Positions 36,624 through 46,330 of a DNA stretch of 64,000 nucleotides are shown piece after piece. The DNA comes from Chryseobacterium piperi. GTDB lineage: Bacteria; Bacteroidota; Bacteroidia; Flavobacteriales; Weeksellaceae. Under the pieces are notes generated by a model, which saw only the letters and a list, made by a program, of their open reading frames with translations, made no database searches and was not told where the DNA came from. The position numbers and the translations under genes were made by a program. The stretch covers positions 496,001-560,000 of the forward strand of contig NZ_CP023049.2 of NCBI RefSeq assembly GCF_002285635.2, read 5' to 3'. Each line of letters starts with the position of its first letter. The first letter of the stretch is position 1.

Positions 36624-37220
36624 ATGAAGAAAAAAATGTATTTCGTTTGGGCAAACCCCAAAAAGGAGTCATTAACAGCAAAGATTGTTAACTCAATGAA
36701 AAAGCAAGGTCTGGAAAATGGGTATGAAGTGAGCGAGTTAGATTTGTACCGTTCTGGTTTCGAGGGATCTTTAGAAGTGATGGACCATCCTGTGTGGGAT
36801 AGCAAAGAACAAAACTATTCTCAGAAAGTATATGATTTATTTGATGAGGTAAAAGGAAGTGATACGGTAGTTTTCGTTTTCCCAATCTGGTGGTATTCTT
36901 TTCCTGCTATTTTAAAAGGATATATTGATAGAGTCTGGAATTATGGTTTGGCTTATGGCAATGGAAGTAAGATACCTGTCGAGAAAGTCCGTTGGGTTGC
37001 TTTGGCCGGAGATACGGAACAGTCTTTTAAAAAAAGAGATAATGATAAGTATCTTGAACATTTCACAATAAACAGCATATCCTCTTATTGCGGGATTACT
37101 GATGCTAAACTTGAAATTATCTACGATACGCTTATTTTTGATAAGGAACCAGCGGGGTCAGAGGCTTATAAAACATTATTTAAGCGAGTGAATACAATCA
37201 TTGATGACCTCGATAAATAA
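36624..37220 (+). CDS. NAD(P)H-dependent oxidoreductase, flavodoxin-like fold (copy 2)
   Basis: 198-aa paralog of the preceding gene, sharing the MYFVWANPKKESLTAKIV start and FPIWWYSFPAILKGYIDRVW flavin block. The first two thirds are most alike; the part after residue 130 differs more, which may alter the substrate pocket. Each gene has its own promoter and terminator, so they are separate transcripts that probably answer to one regulator. The duplication covers the promoter region too. No regulator gene lies beside them. Confidence 0.88.
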   Translation: MKKKMYFVWANPKKESLTAKIVNSMKKQGLENGYEVSELDLYRSGFEGSLEVMDHPVWDSKEQNYSQKVYDLFDEVKGSDTVVFVFPIWWYSFPAILKGYIDRVWNYGLAYGNGSKIPVEKVRWVALAGDTEQSFKKRDNDKYLEHFTINSISSYCGITDAKLEIIYDTLIFDKEPAGSEAYKTLFKRVNTIIDDLDK

Positions 37221-37227
37221 GTAATAA

Positions 37228-37269
37228 AAACAAACCACAGCTATGCATACGGGCTGTGGTTTGTTTTTT
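37228..37269. terminator. Bidirectional terminator
   Basis: AAACAAACCACAG / CTGTGGTTTGTTT with A and T flanks between convergent genes. Confidence 0.88.
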
Positions 37270-37305
37270 ATTATAATAATTATTGATTCAAAATAACAGA
37301 TTCAA

Positions 37306-37836
37306 TTATTTTTCAGCTTCTGTTTTTAAATTTCTCAACCATACCTGCAGAGATTGCTCCAATACTGTCTGAAATTTTTTATGCAGTAAGGAAACGAGCC
37401 ATCCTTCCATACTTTCTTCTACGATTAATTGGGTATATCCGTTTTTTTCCGGGACAAATGTCCAGTTGTGGATAGCAAACGCTCCGAAAGCAGGGCCAGA
37501 CCATCCTATTTTGTAGGGTGGTATTGCTGTGTGTAAAGTAGAGTGGACCGTTAATCCCCCGCTTTTCCAGTCAAAACTATTTCCTTTTTTGAAAGGTTCT
37601 TTCATGATTGGGTCTTGAACGTCCTTATGCCATACAGACCAATGATTAACATCACTCATGATATGGTATAGTTTTTCAGGAGAAGCGTGAATGGTAATTT
37701 GCTGTCTGGTTTGTACCGGTACGTTTCGATTGATGTTTTCCGAGGTTTTATAAGAACTGGTGAGCTCAAGTATACCAACGGTAAAAAGTACTATAATAAT
37801 AATGACGGTGATAATGCTTAAAAGGATCTTTTTCAT
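37306..37836 (-). CDS. SRPBCC family protein with N-terminal membrane anchor
   Basis: About 176 aa from MKKILLSIIT; an upstream in-frame ATG at 37890 would add 18 polar residues before the membrane segment and is less likely. A single hydrophobic helix (SIITVIIIIVLFTVGILEL) anchors or exports it. The rest is a START/SRPBCC-type lipid- or ligand-binding fold: QQITIHASPEKLYHIMSDVNHW at the start of the domain, then WSVWHKDVQDP, and a C-terminal long helix (VLEQSLQVWLRNLKTEAEK). Ligand unknown. Confidence 0.82.
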   Translation of the reverse strand: MKKILLSIITVIIIIVLFTVGILELTSSYKTSENINRNVPVQTRQQITIHASPEKLYHIMSDVNHWSVWHKDVQDPIMKEPFKKGNSFDWKSGGLTVHSTLHTAIPPYKIGWSGPAFGAFAIHNWTFVPEKNGYTQLIVEESMEGWLVSLLHKKFQTVLEQSLQVWLRNLKTEAEK

Positions 37837-38006
37837 AATGACAATAGTATTATTTTGTTCTCCAAAATTATGATATCCCGGCTCATTCAAATTGTAAGAA
37901 AACGAAAATAAGCTACATGATTATATGAATAATTTCTTCTTTCTAAAAATAGAAGTTAAGTATTTTTTCAAGTGAAAAAAAATGATTAATTTCCGCTGCA
38001 GAAAAA

Positions 38007-38032
38007 AGTCCGAAACCATTTGGTTTCGGACT
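38007..38032 (-). terminator. Strong hairpin with T run on the minus strand
   Basis: AGTCCGAAACCA / TGGTTTCGGACT, a 12-bp perfect stem with a 2-base loop and T runs on both strands. No protein gene ends here on either strand, so an unannotated transcript is possible. Confidence 0.7.
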
Positions 38033-38634
38033 AAAAAAAACAGTTTAAAACTATTAACACTAATAAACGACTATTTTAAAGTTGTAAAAATTGTAATCAA
38101 TCTGAAATCGAAAATTCTTACGCCCTTTTCTTGGATTTAATTTTTTTCTCCATTTGTGTTTTTTATATAAAAAGAAATTGAATTTTGGGCTTTTTAACAT
38201 TGAAGACAGTGATCAAAAATGTTTCTATCAAAATAGTCTGTTATTCCTTTTTGTTTGTGTTTTTTTAGGATATGATCATACGATCATGTTGTCAATAGAT
38301 TATTTTATCTGATCTGTTTTTTTGTTATTCCTTTTATCTTGCATTATCTGTTTGGAACTTAATGTTTATCCTCCTGATTTTGTTTTATGATTTAATATTT
38401 TCGTACTGCAAAACTACCATGAAAAATTATACGAACAAATAGTGGGAGGTTTATTGTGAAGAGATGTGTTTATTTATGTATGTTTGTGTATGTGTAATTC
38501 TTTTATTGTGCTTGTTGTAAAAGAAAAATAAGGTTTTGTGTGCCAAAAAACTCATAAATACACAAAGTGGAAATAGGGTGAATCAGAGTAGTAAAAATCA
38601 AAATATATACCTTTAAAGTAATTCCCAATTTGTA

Positions 38635-38642
38635 TATATTTG
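38635..38642 (+). promoter_or_regulatory. -7 promoter box of the TPR/HTH regulator
   Basis: TATATTTG, full consensus match, 19 bp before the start codon. Confidence 0.55.
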
Positions 38643-38661
38643 TTAAAATAATTAAAAGACA

Positions 38662-40209
38662 ATGCATAACGACAAAATATTAAAAACATCTATATTCTTT
38701 ATTGTTTTTTTTATTTTTTATCTGGATGTCAGAGCACAGAATTCTAGTAGAGAGATAGACAGTATAAGCCAATTATTGGAGAAAAACTACAGAAATGGGG
38801 ATACCAATCCGGGGCATACTCTTAAAAATGCTACGATTCTTTATTATTTATCCCGGGAAAAAAAATTCTATCCGGGTCAGATTAATTCTATTTTTGAAGA
38901 AGTTAAACTCAGTCAGTTGAATGGTGATTTTGACTCGGCGCTTACAAAAATTAATGAAGGGATAGACTTAGCCAGATCTCAAAATGACTATAATATGGTC
39001 TGCCGTATTTTGCTTTTGTATCAAAAAGTACTTTTACAATTAGATCATTTAAGTACAGCAAAACATATTTTAGAGAGAGCTGAGAGTTATAATCACCTTG
39101 TGAAAAACAAAGAGGATAAACTAATCAACGGTATTTACATTACACTGGCAAAAGCAGATTTGTTGACGATTAACGAAAGTTTTGATGAAAACAGAGTAAA
39201 AGAAGTTATAAAATTAAAAAAACAAGCTTATTCAGAATGTTTGAAAATCAGTGATACCCATAAGTTTAAAAAAGCAACGGTGATCTATACCCTTGGTTCT
39301 TTGGCTGATTCTCTTGCTTGTTTCAACAAAATTGATGAAGCTAAATCGTACTTGGATATTATCGACCGGTTCCTGATCTCATTTCCAGATGATACCTTTA
39401 TTATACAGAATCTAATCACAAAAGGAGTTGTTGAAAAAGCATTAGGAAACTATCCTACCGCTATTGGTTATTTTTCAAAGGCTATTGCAGATTCAGAACA
39501 TGATCATAATCGGTCCAGACAAAATGAACTCTATTCAATGCTTGCTGATACGTATGACAAAATGAAAGATTTTGAAAAAGCGACTTCTTATTCAAAAAAA
39601 TATATGCGTCTCGTAGATAGTGTTGATTTGGTAAAGAAAAAATCCGGAGATGTTAACTTTATTAATAAAATAAATCTCAAGGTCTCTGATAATAAAGAGA
39701 CAAGGAATATAGGGATACTGAATGTAGCTGTAGGGGTAGGTCTTGTTATTCTTGCGGGACTTGCAATATTCTTTTATCGTAGAAAATCCAAGAATAAAAA
39801 AAATGAAGATGTTGCTGAATATAAAGTGAAAGATGAGATTCAGGATGATATTCGTCCCGAAAAATATGAACCGGAAATCAATATGAATGAAAATAATTCT
39901 CTAAATACAAAATCTGAGAATACGAAAGAATTAATCCTTTTGGCCAAAGAAGATATTAATGCTTTTTATATAGAATTCCAAAAAGTCTATCCTCACTTTT
40001 ATACATCACTCAAAAATAAATATCCTGATCTCAATATTTCTGATATTAATTTCTGTTCGCTTGTGAAAATGAATTTTGGGATTAAGGAAATATCCCAGTA
40101 TACCAATTCTACAATTCGGGCAGCTGAAGCCAGACGATATAGAATTAACAAGAAAATGGAATTGAAAAATCAGAATGAATTGTATATGGTGTTGTCATCG
40201 TTCAACTGA
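38662..40209 (+). CDS. Membrane TPR protein with C-terminal helix-turn-helix (Bacteroidota-type regulator)
   Basis: 515 aa. A signal peptide/anchor (LKTSIFFIVFFIFYLDVRAQ) precedes TPR-like helices (about 30-330, for example YPTAIGYFSKAIADSEHD and FEKATSYSKKYMRLVDSV). A single membrane helix follows near 349-371 (NVAVGVGLVILAGLAIFFY) and then a cytosolic tail. The end (YPDLNISDINFCSLVKMNFGIKEISQYTN and AAEARRYRINKKMEL) is a helix-turn-helix similar to LuxR-like domains. The layout matches one-component membrane regulators frequent in Flavobacteriia. Its targets are not evident; the nearby exporter and AraC gene are on the opposite strand. Confidence 0.8.
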   Translation: MHNDKILKTSIFFIVFFIFYLDVRAQNSSREIDSISQLLEKNYRNGDTNPGHTLKNATILYYLSREKKFYPGQINSIFEEVKLSQLNGDFDSALTKINEGIDLARSQNDYNMVCRILLLYQKVLLQLDHLSTAKHILERAESYNHLVKNKEDKLINGIYITLAKADLLTINESFDENRVKEVIKLKKQAYSECLKISDTHKFKKATVIYTLGSLADSLACFNKIDEAKSYLDIIDRFLISFPDDTFIIQNLITKGVVEKALGNYPTAIGYFSKAIADSEHDHNRSRQNELYSMLADTYDKMKDFEKATSYSKKYMRLVDSVDLVKKKSGDVNFINKINLKVSDNKETRNIGILNVAVGVGLVILAGLAIFFYRRKSKNKKNEDVAEYKVKDEIQDDIRPEKYEPEINMNENNSLNTKSENTKELILLAKEDINAFYIEFQKVYPHFYTSLKNKYPDLNISDINFCSLVKMNFGIKEISQYTNSTIRAAEARRYRINKKMELKNQNELYMVLSSFN

Positions 40210-40277
40210 TGCATAATTTTCATATAATGAAAATATAGCCTTAGCTTTAAAAGAGAGATTACTTCTTTTTTTGTTGG

Positions 40278-40319
40278 AGCCACGAATGCACGAATAGAAA
40301 AATTCGCGCATTCGTGGCT
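40278..40319. repeat. Palindromic dispersed element / terminator
   Basis: AGCCACGAATG...CGAAT pairs with ATTCG...CATTCGTGGCT, a long stem between convergent genes. The sequence style is that of dispersed palindromes in this group, and it can act as a transcription end for both neighbours. Confidence 0.6.
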
Positions 40320-40367
40320 AAAAATGTATTGAATGAACCATTTAAGGTTTCCTATTATTAAGCTGGA

Positions 40368-41573
40368 TCAGTCCTGAGCTTTCTCTCTTTTTAAAGTTTG
40401 ATTCATTGTCATGATGATCCCTAAAAGAATAATGGCGATAATAAGATAGCGCCATGCTAAATCCTTTTGTTCGGCCACTGTTCCGCTTACTGAAATAATG
40501 AAGCTGGTGATAGAGGTAATAATATAGACCAGGCCTCCCATCAACCCACCTGCCGTACCTGCATTTTTAGGAAAATACAACATGCTGGTAGTAAAGAATG
40601 ATGTAAATAAAATCCCAGAGCATATATGAATAAAAAAAGCAAAAGGGATCATAATAAACAGGCTTTGCGAAAAGTAACTTACCACTATTAAAGATACAAT
40701 GAGCGTTAATTGTAAGATAATAGGCTGAAGAATGCGGGCTTTAAATCCTAAGGAAACTCTTTTCTTTCCTATAAATCCTCCAATCATCCAGGAAAATCCT
40801 AAAATCAAAGTACAGTATCCGATGACAACCGGAGTGAAATGAAAGGTATTCTCAATGATGAATGGACCTGTAATATTGAATAGCATAACGATAGAGTAGC
40901 TAAGTCCCAGAATGATAATCCCCAACATAAAAATCCTGTTTTTCAGCATCATGGTGTACAAACTTATATTTTCTGAAAAGTTCAGCTTCTTTTTTTCAGG
41001 CAGGCTTTCTCCACTGAAAAACCATTCAAACAGGAATATAGCTCCTGCATAGAAAGCCAGGAAATAAAAATTAGCATGCCAGTTAAATAACTTTTCCAGA
41101 TAGCCGCCAAGAAAAGGAGCTAAAATAGGACCAAGGGACCATACGATGGTAAAATAACTCAAATAATGTTTTACTCTATCTGCATCGTAAATATCCACAA
41201 AAATAGCACGGGTAGCTACTACCAGAACAGACACGGCTATTCCCTGAAGGATACGGAGTAGACATATCAGTAAAATATTGTTGGTCATCGTGATTAAAAT
41301 ACTCGTCACTACCAGAAGGAGTAAGGCTGCCAATTTCGGACGATAACGTCCTATGCTATCCAGGATGCCTCCCACAAATAACTGTGAAATTCCATAACTC
41401 AACAGATAGGAAGTCAATGTAATCTGGATGTCTTTTTCTGATACCTGCATTCCTTTGGCCATTGAAGGAAATGAGGGCAAATAGATGTCGGTAACGAACC
41501 CTGAAAGAGGGATCGAGATAAAGGCCATAATGGTAATTAATCTGATGCGTTGTTCAGATGCTGCGCTCAACAT
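40368..41573 (-). CDS. MFS transporter, Bcr/CflA-type drug exporter
   Basis: 401-aa inner-membrane major facilitator with 12 predicted helices. SGFVTDIYLPSFPSMAKGMQ in the first helix and loop is the Bcr/CflA signature, and LDSIGRYRPKLAALLLLV corresponds to the MFS loop 2-3 motif. RILQGIAVSVLVVATRAIF in helix 4 carries the conserved Arg, and WSLGPILAPFLGGYLEKLFNWH in helix 5 is the antiporter motif. Substrates of the family include bicyclomycin, sulfonamides and chloramphenicol; the natural one here is unknown. The AraC gene 90 bp upstream on the same strand may control it. Confidence 0.88.
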   Translation of the reverse strand: MLSAASEQRIRLITIMAFISIPLSGFVTDIYLPSFPSMAKGMQVSEKDIQITLTSYLLSYGISQLFVGGILDSIGRYRPKLAALLLLVVTSILITMTNNILLICLLRILQGIAVSVLVVATRAIFVDIYDADRVKHYLSYFTIVWSLGPILAPFLGGYLEKLFNWHANFYFLAFYAGAIFLFEWFFSGESLPEKKKLNFSENISLYTMMLKNRIFMLGIIILGLSYSIVMLFNITGPFIIENTFHFTPVVIGYCTLILGFSWMIGGFIGKKRVSLGFKARILQPIILQLTLIVSLIVVSYFSQSLFIMIPFAFFIHICSGILFTSFFTTSMLYFPKNAGTAGGLMGGLVYIITSITSFIISVSGTVAEQKDLAWRYLIIAIILLGIIMTMNQTLKREKAQD

Positions 41574-41663
41574 AATTCATTCTTTTTTAACGATACAAAA
41601 ATAGAACAAGAATCCGTATGATGTATTTTAAAAGACAAAGTAAAAATTACAAAATTCAAAGAT

Positions 41664-42578
41664 TTAAAAAGTGTGTTTGAATTTAAGAGGGGAGGTGTTA
41701 GCATATTTTTTAAAGAAATTATTGAAATGAGAAGGCTGATCAAAGCCTAATGTATAACCGATTTCAGCAATATCCCAGTTTGTATATTTCAGAAGGTTTT
41801 TAGATTCTTCAAACATTCTTTCCTTAATAATTTGCGTTGTGGTAAGATTCGTTACAGATTTTACCGAAGAGTTCAGATGGTTAACATGTACATTGAGGTG
41901 CTCTGCAAAGTCGGATGCTGTTTTTAAAGCCAAAGGATATGCCGGGGAATCCAATGGAAACTGTTTATTGAGCAGTTCATCGAAAAGCCTGTAAAGACGT
42001 ACGTTGGCAGAGAGCTCGTCCAGATCTACATCTTCTACCCGGTTTTCAAGAGCCAGATGTAAAACGGAGGCCAGATGGCTTTTTATGCTGCCACAGCGAA
42101 AAGGATAAGCCGAATTATTTAACTTATACATCTGTTCAAAATAGACGGTAACAAGCTGGGTCTGCTCTTCTGTCAGAAAAATAACAGGCATGCTCCATTC
42201 TTTGAAAAGGGATGTTTTTTTGAATAGTTTAAATTCTGAATTTCCATTAAAAAACTCCTGATTGAAAAGACAGAAATATCCTTCCTGTAAATCACCGTCA
42301 CACTCCCATGAATAAGGAATATTGGGTGAAGGAAAAAACAGGGCCGGACGATCTATATATAACTTCTGCTGACCATACTGAAAAGTTCCTTTTCCTATAA
42401 TGAAGCTGATTTTATAGTAATCACGACGATTGTATGGGCTTTTGAAACTGCAGTATCGGCGCATAGATATATTGAAATGCGATTTTCCGATTTCAAACTC
42501 ATCAGAGTCAAACATCCTTAATTGGCTTTCCCTAATTCGTTTATAATAATCTCCGATAGTTTCTAGCTGATCACTCAT
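41664..42578 (-). CDS. AraC family transcriptional regulator
   Basis: 304-aa regulator. The N-terminal cupin-like sensor part (SFIIGKGTFQYGQQKLYIDRPALFFPSPNIPYSWE) is followed by a C-terminal AraC domain with two helix-turn-helix units: FAEHLNVHVNHLNSSVKSVT and ILKYTNWDIAEIGYTLGF in the second half, ending with the family motif GFDQPSHFNNFFKKYANTSP. It precedes the Bcr/CflA exporter on the same strand, a common regulator-exporter pairing. Confidence 0.9.
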   Translation of the reverse strand: MSDQLETIGDYYKRIRESQLRMFDSDEFEIGKSHFNISMRRYCSFKSPYNRRDYYKISFIIGKGTFQYGQQKLYIDRPALFFPSPNIPYSWECDGDLQEGYFCLFNQEFFNGNSEFKLFKKTSLFKEWSMPVIFLTEEQTQLVTVYFEQMYKLNNSAYPFRCGSIKSHLASVLHLALENRVEDVDLDELSANVRLYRLFDELLNKQFPLDSPAYPLALKTASDFAEHLNVHVNHLNSSVKSVTNLTTTQIIKERMFEESKNLLKYTNWDIAEIGYTLGFDQPSHFNNFFKKYANTSPLKFKHTF

Positions 42579-42682
42579 GACATGAAAATTATAAAAATCA
42601 AAGATACGGAAAAGCTATTATTTTTCTATGTTAATTGTTTTTAGATTTTTTCCGCTGGTTAGGCTTTTTGTAAAATATGATT

Positions 42683-45600
42683 TTAGGCAAGAAGATCCAG
42701 TAGGTCAGTCTTGGTCAGTTTTTGTAATTTCGTTTCTTCTGTCCGGATTAAAATCTGGGCGAGTTTGCTCTTTTTCTTTTGAAGATTGATTATTTTTTCT
42801 TCGATGGTACCAGAACAAACCATTCGGACCGCAACAACATTTTTGGTCTGTCCGATTCTGTAGCTTCGGTCAATGGCTTGATTTTCGGCTGCCGGATTCC
42901 ACCAAGGATCTACCAGATAGACATAATCAGCTTCTGTAAGATTAAGCCCTACACCACCGGCCTTTAAGCTGATGAGAAATACTCTTATATTTTCATCGGT
43001 TTGAAATTGTTGGACTTTTGTTCCCCGGTTTTTGGTTTGTCCTGTAAGATATTCGAAAGGGATATTTTTACGCTCGAGTTCAGTCTTGATGAGATCCAGC
43101 ATGCCTACAAATTGAGAAAATACAAGAATTTTATGCTCTTTTGATTGAGTTTCAATTTGTTCGGTTAAAATTTCGATCTTCACGGAATGATCCCCGGAAT
43201 GGCCTTCCTTTAATAATACCGGTGAATTACAAATCTGGCGAAGCTTGGTGAGTCCGGTTAAAACATGCATGCTGTTTTTTAATGTTTCATCGTCTGTGGA
43301 AGCAGAAATGAAATCACGTAGTTCACGTTCATAAGCATCATAGATCTTTCGTTGTTCTGCGTTCATTTCACAATAGATGACCATTTCTGTCTTTTCAGGA
43401 AGTTCCTTGGCTACCTGCTTTTTGGTTCTGCGTAGAATAAAAGGTTTTATTTTCTGCTGAAGTTCCAGCGTTCGTTTGGTATATTCAAATTTATCAATAG
43501 GGATTGCATAGGTATCCTTAAAATATTGTTTACTTCCCAATAATCCGGGACATGCAAATGAAAGCTGCCCGTACAGATCAAATGTGTTATTCTCAACAGG
43601 AGTTCCTGTTAATACAATTTTGTTTCGTGATTGCAGAAGACGGGCTACCTTATATTTTTCCGAATTGGGATTTTTTACTGTTTGTGATTCGTCAAGTAAA
43701 ACGTAATTAAAACGAAAAGTCTTAAGAAAACGAATATCTGAAAGTAGCATTCCATAGCTGGTAAGCACGACTTCATAGGAAGACATGAGATCTATGTTTT
43801 TCTGCCGGTCTGGACCATAATGAAGCAATACCTTGATCGAAGGTGCAAATTTTGCAATTTCTTCCTGCCAGTTAAACAGTAGGGAAGTGGGAACGACGAT
43901 CAGGTTGGTGGTATGCCCGTACTTTTCTCTTTGATATAGAAGAAAAGCAATAATTTGTATTGTTTTACCAAGTCCCATATCATCAGCGAGACATCCTCCG
44001 AAATTCAGGCTGTCCAGAAGTCCCAGCCAGTTCAGTCCTTCCTGCTGGTAATCTCTAAGCTCCGTTTTTAATTCGGCAGAGACAGAGATTTCAGGAGCTT
44101 TTTTAAGGGTTGAAAAACGATGGGAATATGAGCTGATTTCTGATTGCACTTCTTTGCTGAGTACCTCTTTTTCAAAAAGAGAAGAGATTTCCGTAAAATT
44201 AATTTTAGGAATTTTCAATAACTCTTCATCGATATCACCTGCCTGAAAGTATCGTGTGATTTTGTTGATCCATTCATCAGGAAGAATACCCTGTGTTCCA
44301 TCATCCAGCTGAACAAATTTGGTCTTGTTACGAAGGGCACGATGTACCTGTTTTAGAGAGGCTTCCTTTTTTCCGAAACGGACACTGAGCTTGGCATTAA
44401 ACCAATCGATTCCACTCGTCACCTGGATATTGATTTTTGCCCGATGAGGATTAAGTTTGTTATTCTTGAGCTCATTAAAGCCCAGGATGATAATACCTTC
44501 ATGTCTCCAGGCTTCAAAAGCTTTTAAAAACCAGTCTGCATCAAGAAATTTATCTTTATGTAAATAGAAGTATTCGTGTGCTTCCAGTTGGTCTTTAAAT
44601 TCCGGATGTTGCTGCATGACGACGGAAGTTAGGGCTGTTTCGGCATTATAATTTCGCTCTATTTTAAACAAGTTTCCATTCTGATCCGTATCATACAATT
44701 GTTTACGTGAATAGACGGCTACCTCTACAGGACCGTACTTCATTACCGGAGTAATGGAGATATAGTTGCCCTCCTGGTGGAGATAAATGATCTTTTCTAT
44801 CCCTGAACTCTTCTCTTCAAGCTGTACAGGAGTAGCAGGATGGATATAACTGTAATTGATATGAATATACTGCTCCAGTGAAGATAAGGCGGTTTTTAAA
44901 AAATGGTCATATTTGGAACTGTGTATCAGAAGTATTTCATTATTGGATTTAAAAAACCTGATGACCCTGAGCATATCAGGATTGTCAATAAGGCTTAATG
45001 TATTTTGATGATATATAAAATGATCGTAGCGTAAAACAATATGTTTAAAGGCTAATGAAAGATCATTAAACAATAGCTCGCCTGTGATTTCATAAAACGG
45101 ATCCTTTCTAAATACAGTTAATTGTATTTCCGGTTTCAGGATATTCAGAGTTACAGGAACCAGTGATTTTGAAGAAATAGTTTCAGAGAGATTCCGGTCA
45201 TGGTAATATATATCGAGCTCCAAAGGATTCCGGGCAATTAATTTTAAAGCTTCCAGTTCTGCCGGACTTTGCTCTTCATGATATCTGTTTTGAAAACTGG
45301 TAATAGCCGTATAGAATTTAATCTCTGCAGGCTGATCAGCTTTCCAGATCAATTGCATAGGGTCAATCCTGGTTACTGGGTTTTTGACTTTGCCGGTCCG
45401 GGTAGTCTCAGCTTCCATGATGGAAAAATTCAGGTAGTTGTAATAACGATGCAAGCCTATAACGAGTAGTTGTCTTTTGCCGGTGTCCTGTGAGGCGAGT
45501 TCGGAAACAATAGATTGACGCTGAGGAAGAAGGTTTTGCCTAAAGGCTTCTTCATTGATAGGAAGCAGTTCTTTTATTTTGGGTTGGATATTCAATTGGC

Positions 45601-46024
45601 CATCCTGATAATTTAACTCGAAATAAGTGTCCAGATTAGATTCATTTTCTAATCCGAAATTTTTCGCAAAAGCTACCAATGATCTTTGCCGTAGAGCAGT
45701 ATCAAAGAATAACCTGAAGTTTTTTTGTTCCAGGATAGAATAGATAATTTCAGCCTGATGTTCACATAATTTGGGAGACAAGGACTGGCATGAGCAGGAG
45801 GTAATGACGGAAGAGCCTATCTGATGAACAGTAACCTCCGGGAAGTCTATTACGGAACTTGTCTTGGTAAATATACCGGCATTACACTCCAGAGCAATGG
45901 GACTGATATCCCGAAAATCGGAGTTTTCTATAAAAGAAGCGGTCTGGGTATGTTTTAAAAGCTCATAAACAGAAAGCGTACTGATATTGGTATCCGGTAA
46001 AATATATTCTTTAGGGAGCTCCAT
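42683..46024 (-). CDS. SNF2-family DEAD/DEAH-like helicase with SWIM zinc finger
   Basis: 1113-aa DNA-dependent ATPase of the Swi2/Snf2 group, probably acting on DNA-protein complexes. A SWIM-type zinc finger lies at the N-terminus: Cys77-x-Cys79 and Cys87-x-His89 in TSCSCQSLSPKLCEHQ. A long middle region of about 500 residues has no clear domain. The helicase core starts near residue 660 (ELRDYQQEGLNWL). The Walker A motif is DDMGLGKTIQ (about 681), and motif II reads DESQ instead of DEAH (about 777). The C-terminal lobe has KILVFSQFVGMLDLI, GGVGLNLTEADYV and QAIDRSYRIGQTK. Nothing links it to its neighbours functionally. Confidence 0.93.
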   Translation of the reverse strand: MELPKEYILPDTNISTLSVYELLKHTQTASFIENSDFRDISPIALECNAGIFTKTSSVIDFPEVTVHQIGSSVITSCSCQSLSPKLCEHQAEIIYSILEQKNFRLFFDTALRQRSLVAFAKNFGLENESNLDTYFELNYQDGQLNIQPKIKELLPINEEAFRQNLLPQRQSIVSELASQDTGKRQLLVIGLHRYYNYLNFSIMEAETTRTGKVKNPVTRIDPMQLIWKADQPAEIKFYTAITSFQNRYHEEQSPAELEALKLIARNPLELDIYYHDRNLSETISSKSLVPVTLNILKPEIQLTVFRKDPFYEITGELLFNDLSLAFKHIVLRYDHFIYHQNTLSLIDNPDMLRVIRFFKSNNEILLIHSSKYDHFLKTALSSLEQYIHINYSYIHPATPVQLEEKSSGIEKIIYLHQEGNYISITPVMKYGPVEVAVYSRKQLYDTDQNGNLFKIERNYNAETALTSVVMQQHPEFKDQLEAHEYFYLHKDKFLDADWFLKAFEAWRHEGIIILGFNELKNNKLNPHRAKINIQVTSGIDWFNAKLSVRFGKKEASLKQVHRALRNKTKFVQLDDGTQGILPDEWINKITRYFQAGDIDEELLKIPKINFTEISSLFEKEVLSKEVQSEISSYSHRFSTLKKAPEISVSAELKTELRDYQQEGLNWLGLLDSLNFGGCLADDMGLGKTIQIIAFLLYQREKYGHTTNLIVVPTSLLFNWQEEIAKFAPSIKVLLHYGPDRQKNIDLMSSYEVVLTSYGMLLSDIRFLKTFRFNYVLLDESQTVKNPNSEKYKVARLLQSRNKIVLTGTPVENNTFDLYGQLSFACPGLLGSKQYFKDTYAIPIDKFEYTKRTLELQQKIKPFILRRTKKQVAKELPEKTEMVIYCEMNAEQRKIYDAYERELRDFISASTDDETLKNSMHVLTGLTKLRQICNSPVLLKEGHSGDHSVKIEILTEQIETQSKEHKILVFSQFVGMLDLIKTELERKNIPFEYLTGQTKNRGTKVQQFQTDENIRVFLISLKAGGVGLNLTEADYVYLVDPWWNPAAENQAIDRSYRIGQTKNVVAVRMVCSGTIEEKIINLQKKKSKLAQILIRTEETKLQKLTKTDLLDLLA

Positions 46025-46302
46025 TATGACTTACAAACCTGGTTTTGATTAAAAAACGAAGGTACATAAAAACTCATAAAAGAATAAAATGATTATTTAG
46101 AATAAGTAAAGGAAAGATATAGTGAATGTTTTGCTGTTATAACATATTATATAAAAACAAAGAATGGGAAAAAAATGATTTTGAGATATAAATTTTATTT
46201 TTTTTCATCCGGGTACATTTTATAGGTGATAAAACACCTTGTATTTTTGAATATTTCTAAAATTTTTTTTCGTCACAGTTAGGCTGGAATCACCATAAAA
46301 CC

Positions 46303-46310
46303 TATATTTG
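46303..46310 (+). promoter_or_regulatory. -7 promoter box of the histone-like gene
   Basis: TATATTTG followed by CACCC, 20 bp before the ATG. The same TAnnTTTGCACCC string occurs before the bipA and GH10-like genes. Confidence 0.65.
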
Positions 46311-46330
46311 CACCCTAAATTTTAAAATAA

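Larger units (their letters stand above)
37837..38661. other. Gene-free region of 0.8 kb
   Basis: AT-rich, no supported gene. It holds a strong minus-strand hairpin (38007-38032), an inverted repeat ATGATC-ATAC-GATCAT near 38273, and the promoter of the following regulator gene. On the minus strand an 11-codon frame (MEKKIKSKKRA) lies about 110 bases before the hairpin; there is nothing to show that it is translated. Confidence 0.45.

Noticed and set aside
38271..38288. ATGATC-ATAC-GATCAT inverted repeat as an operator
   Set aside because: It stands about 370 bp before the next gene and is short; kept only as a note on the gap.
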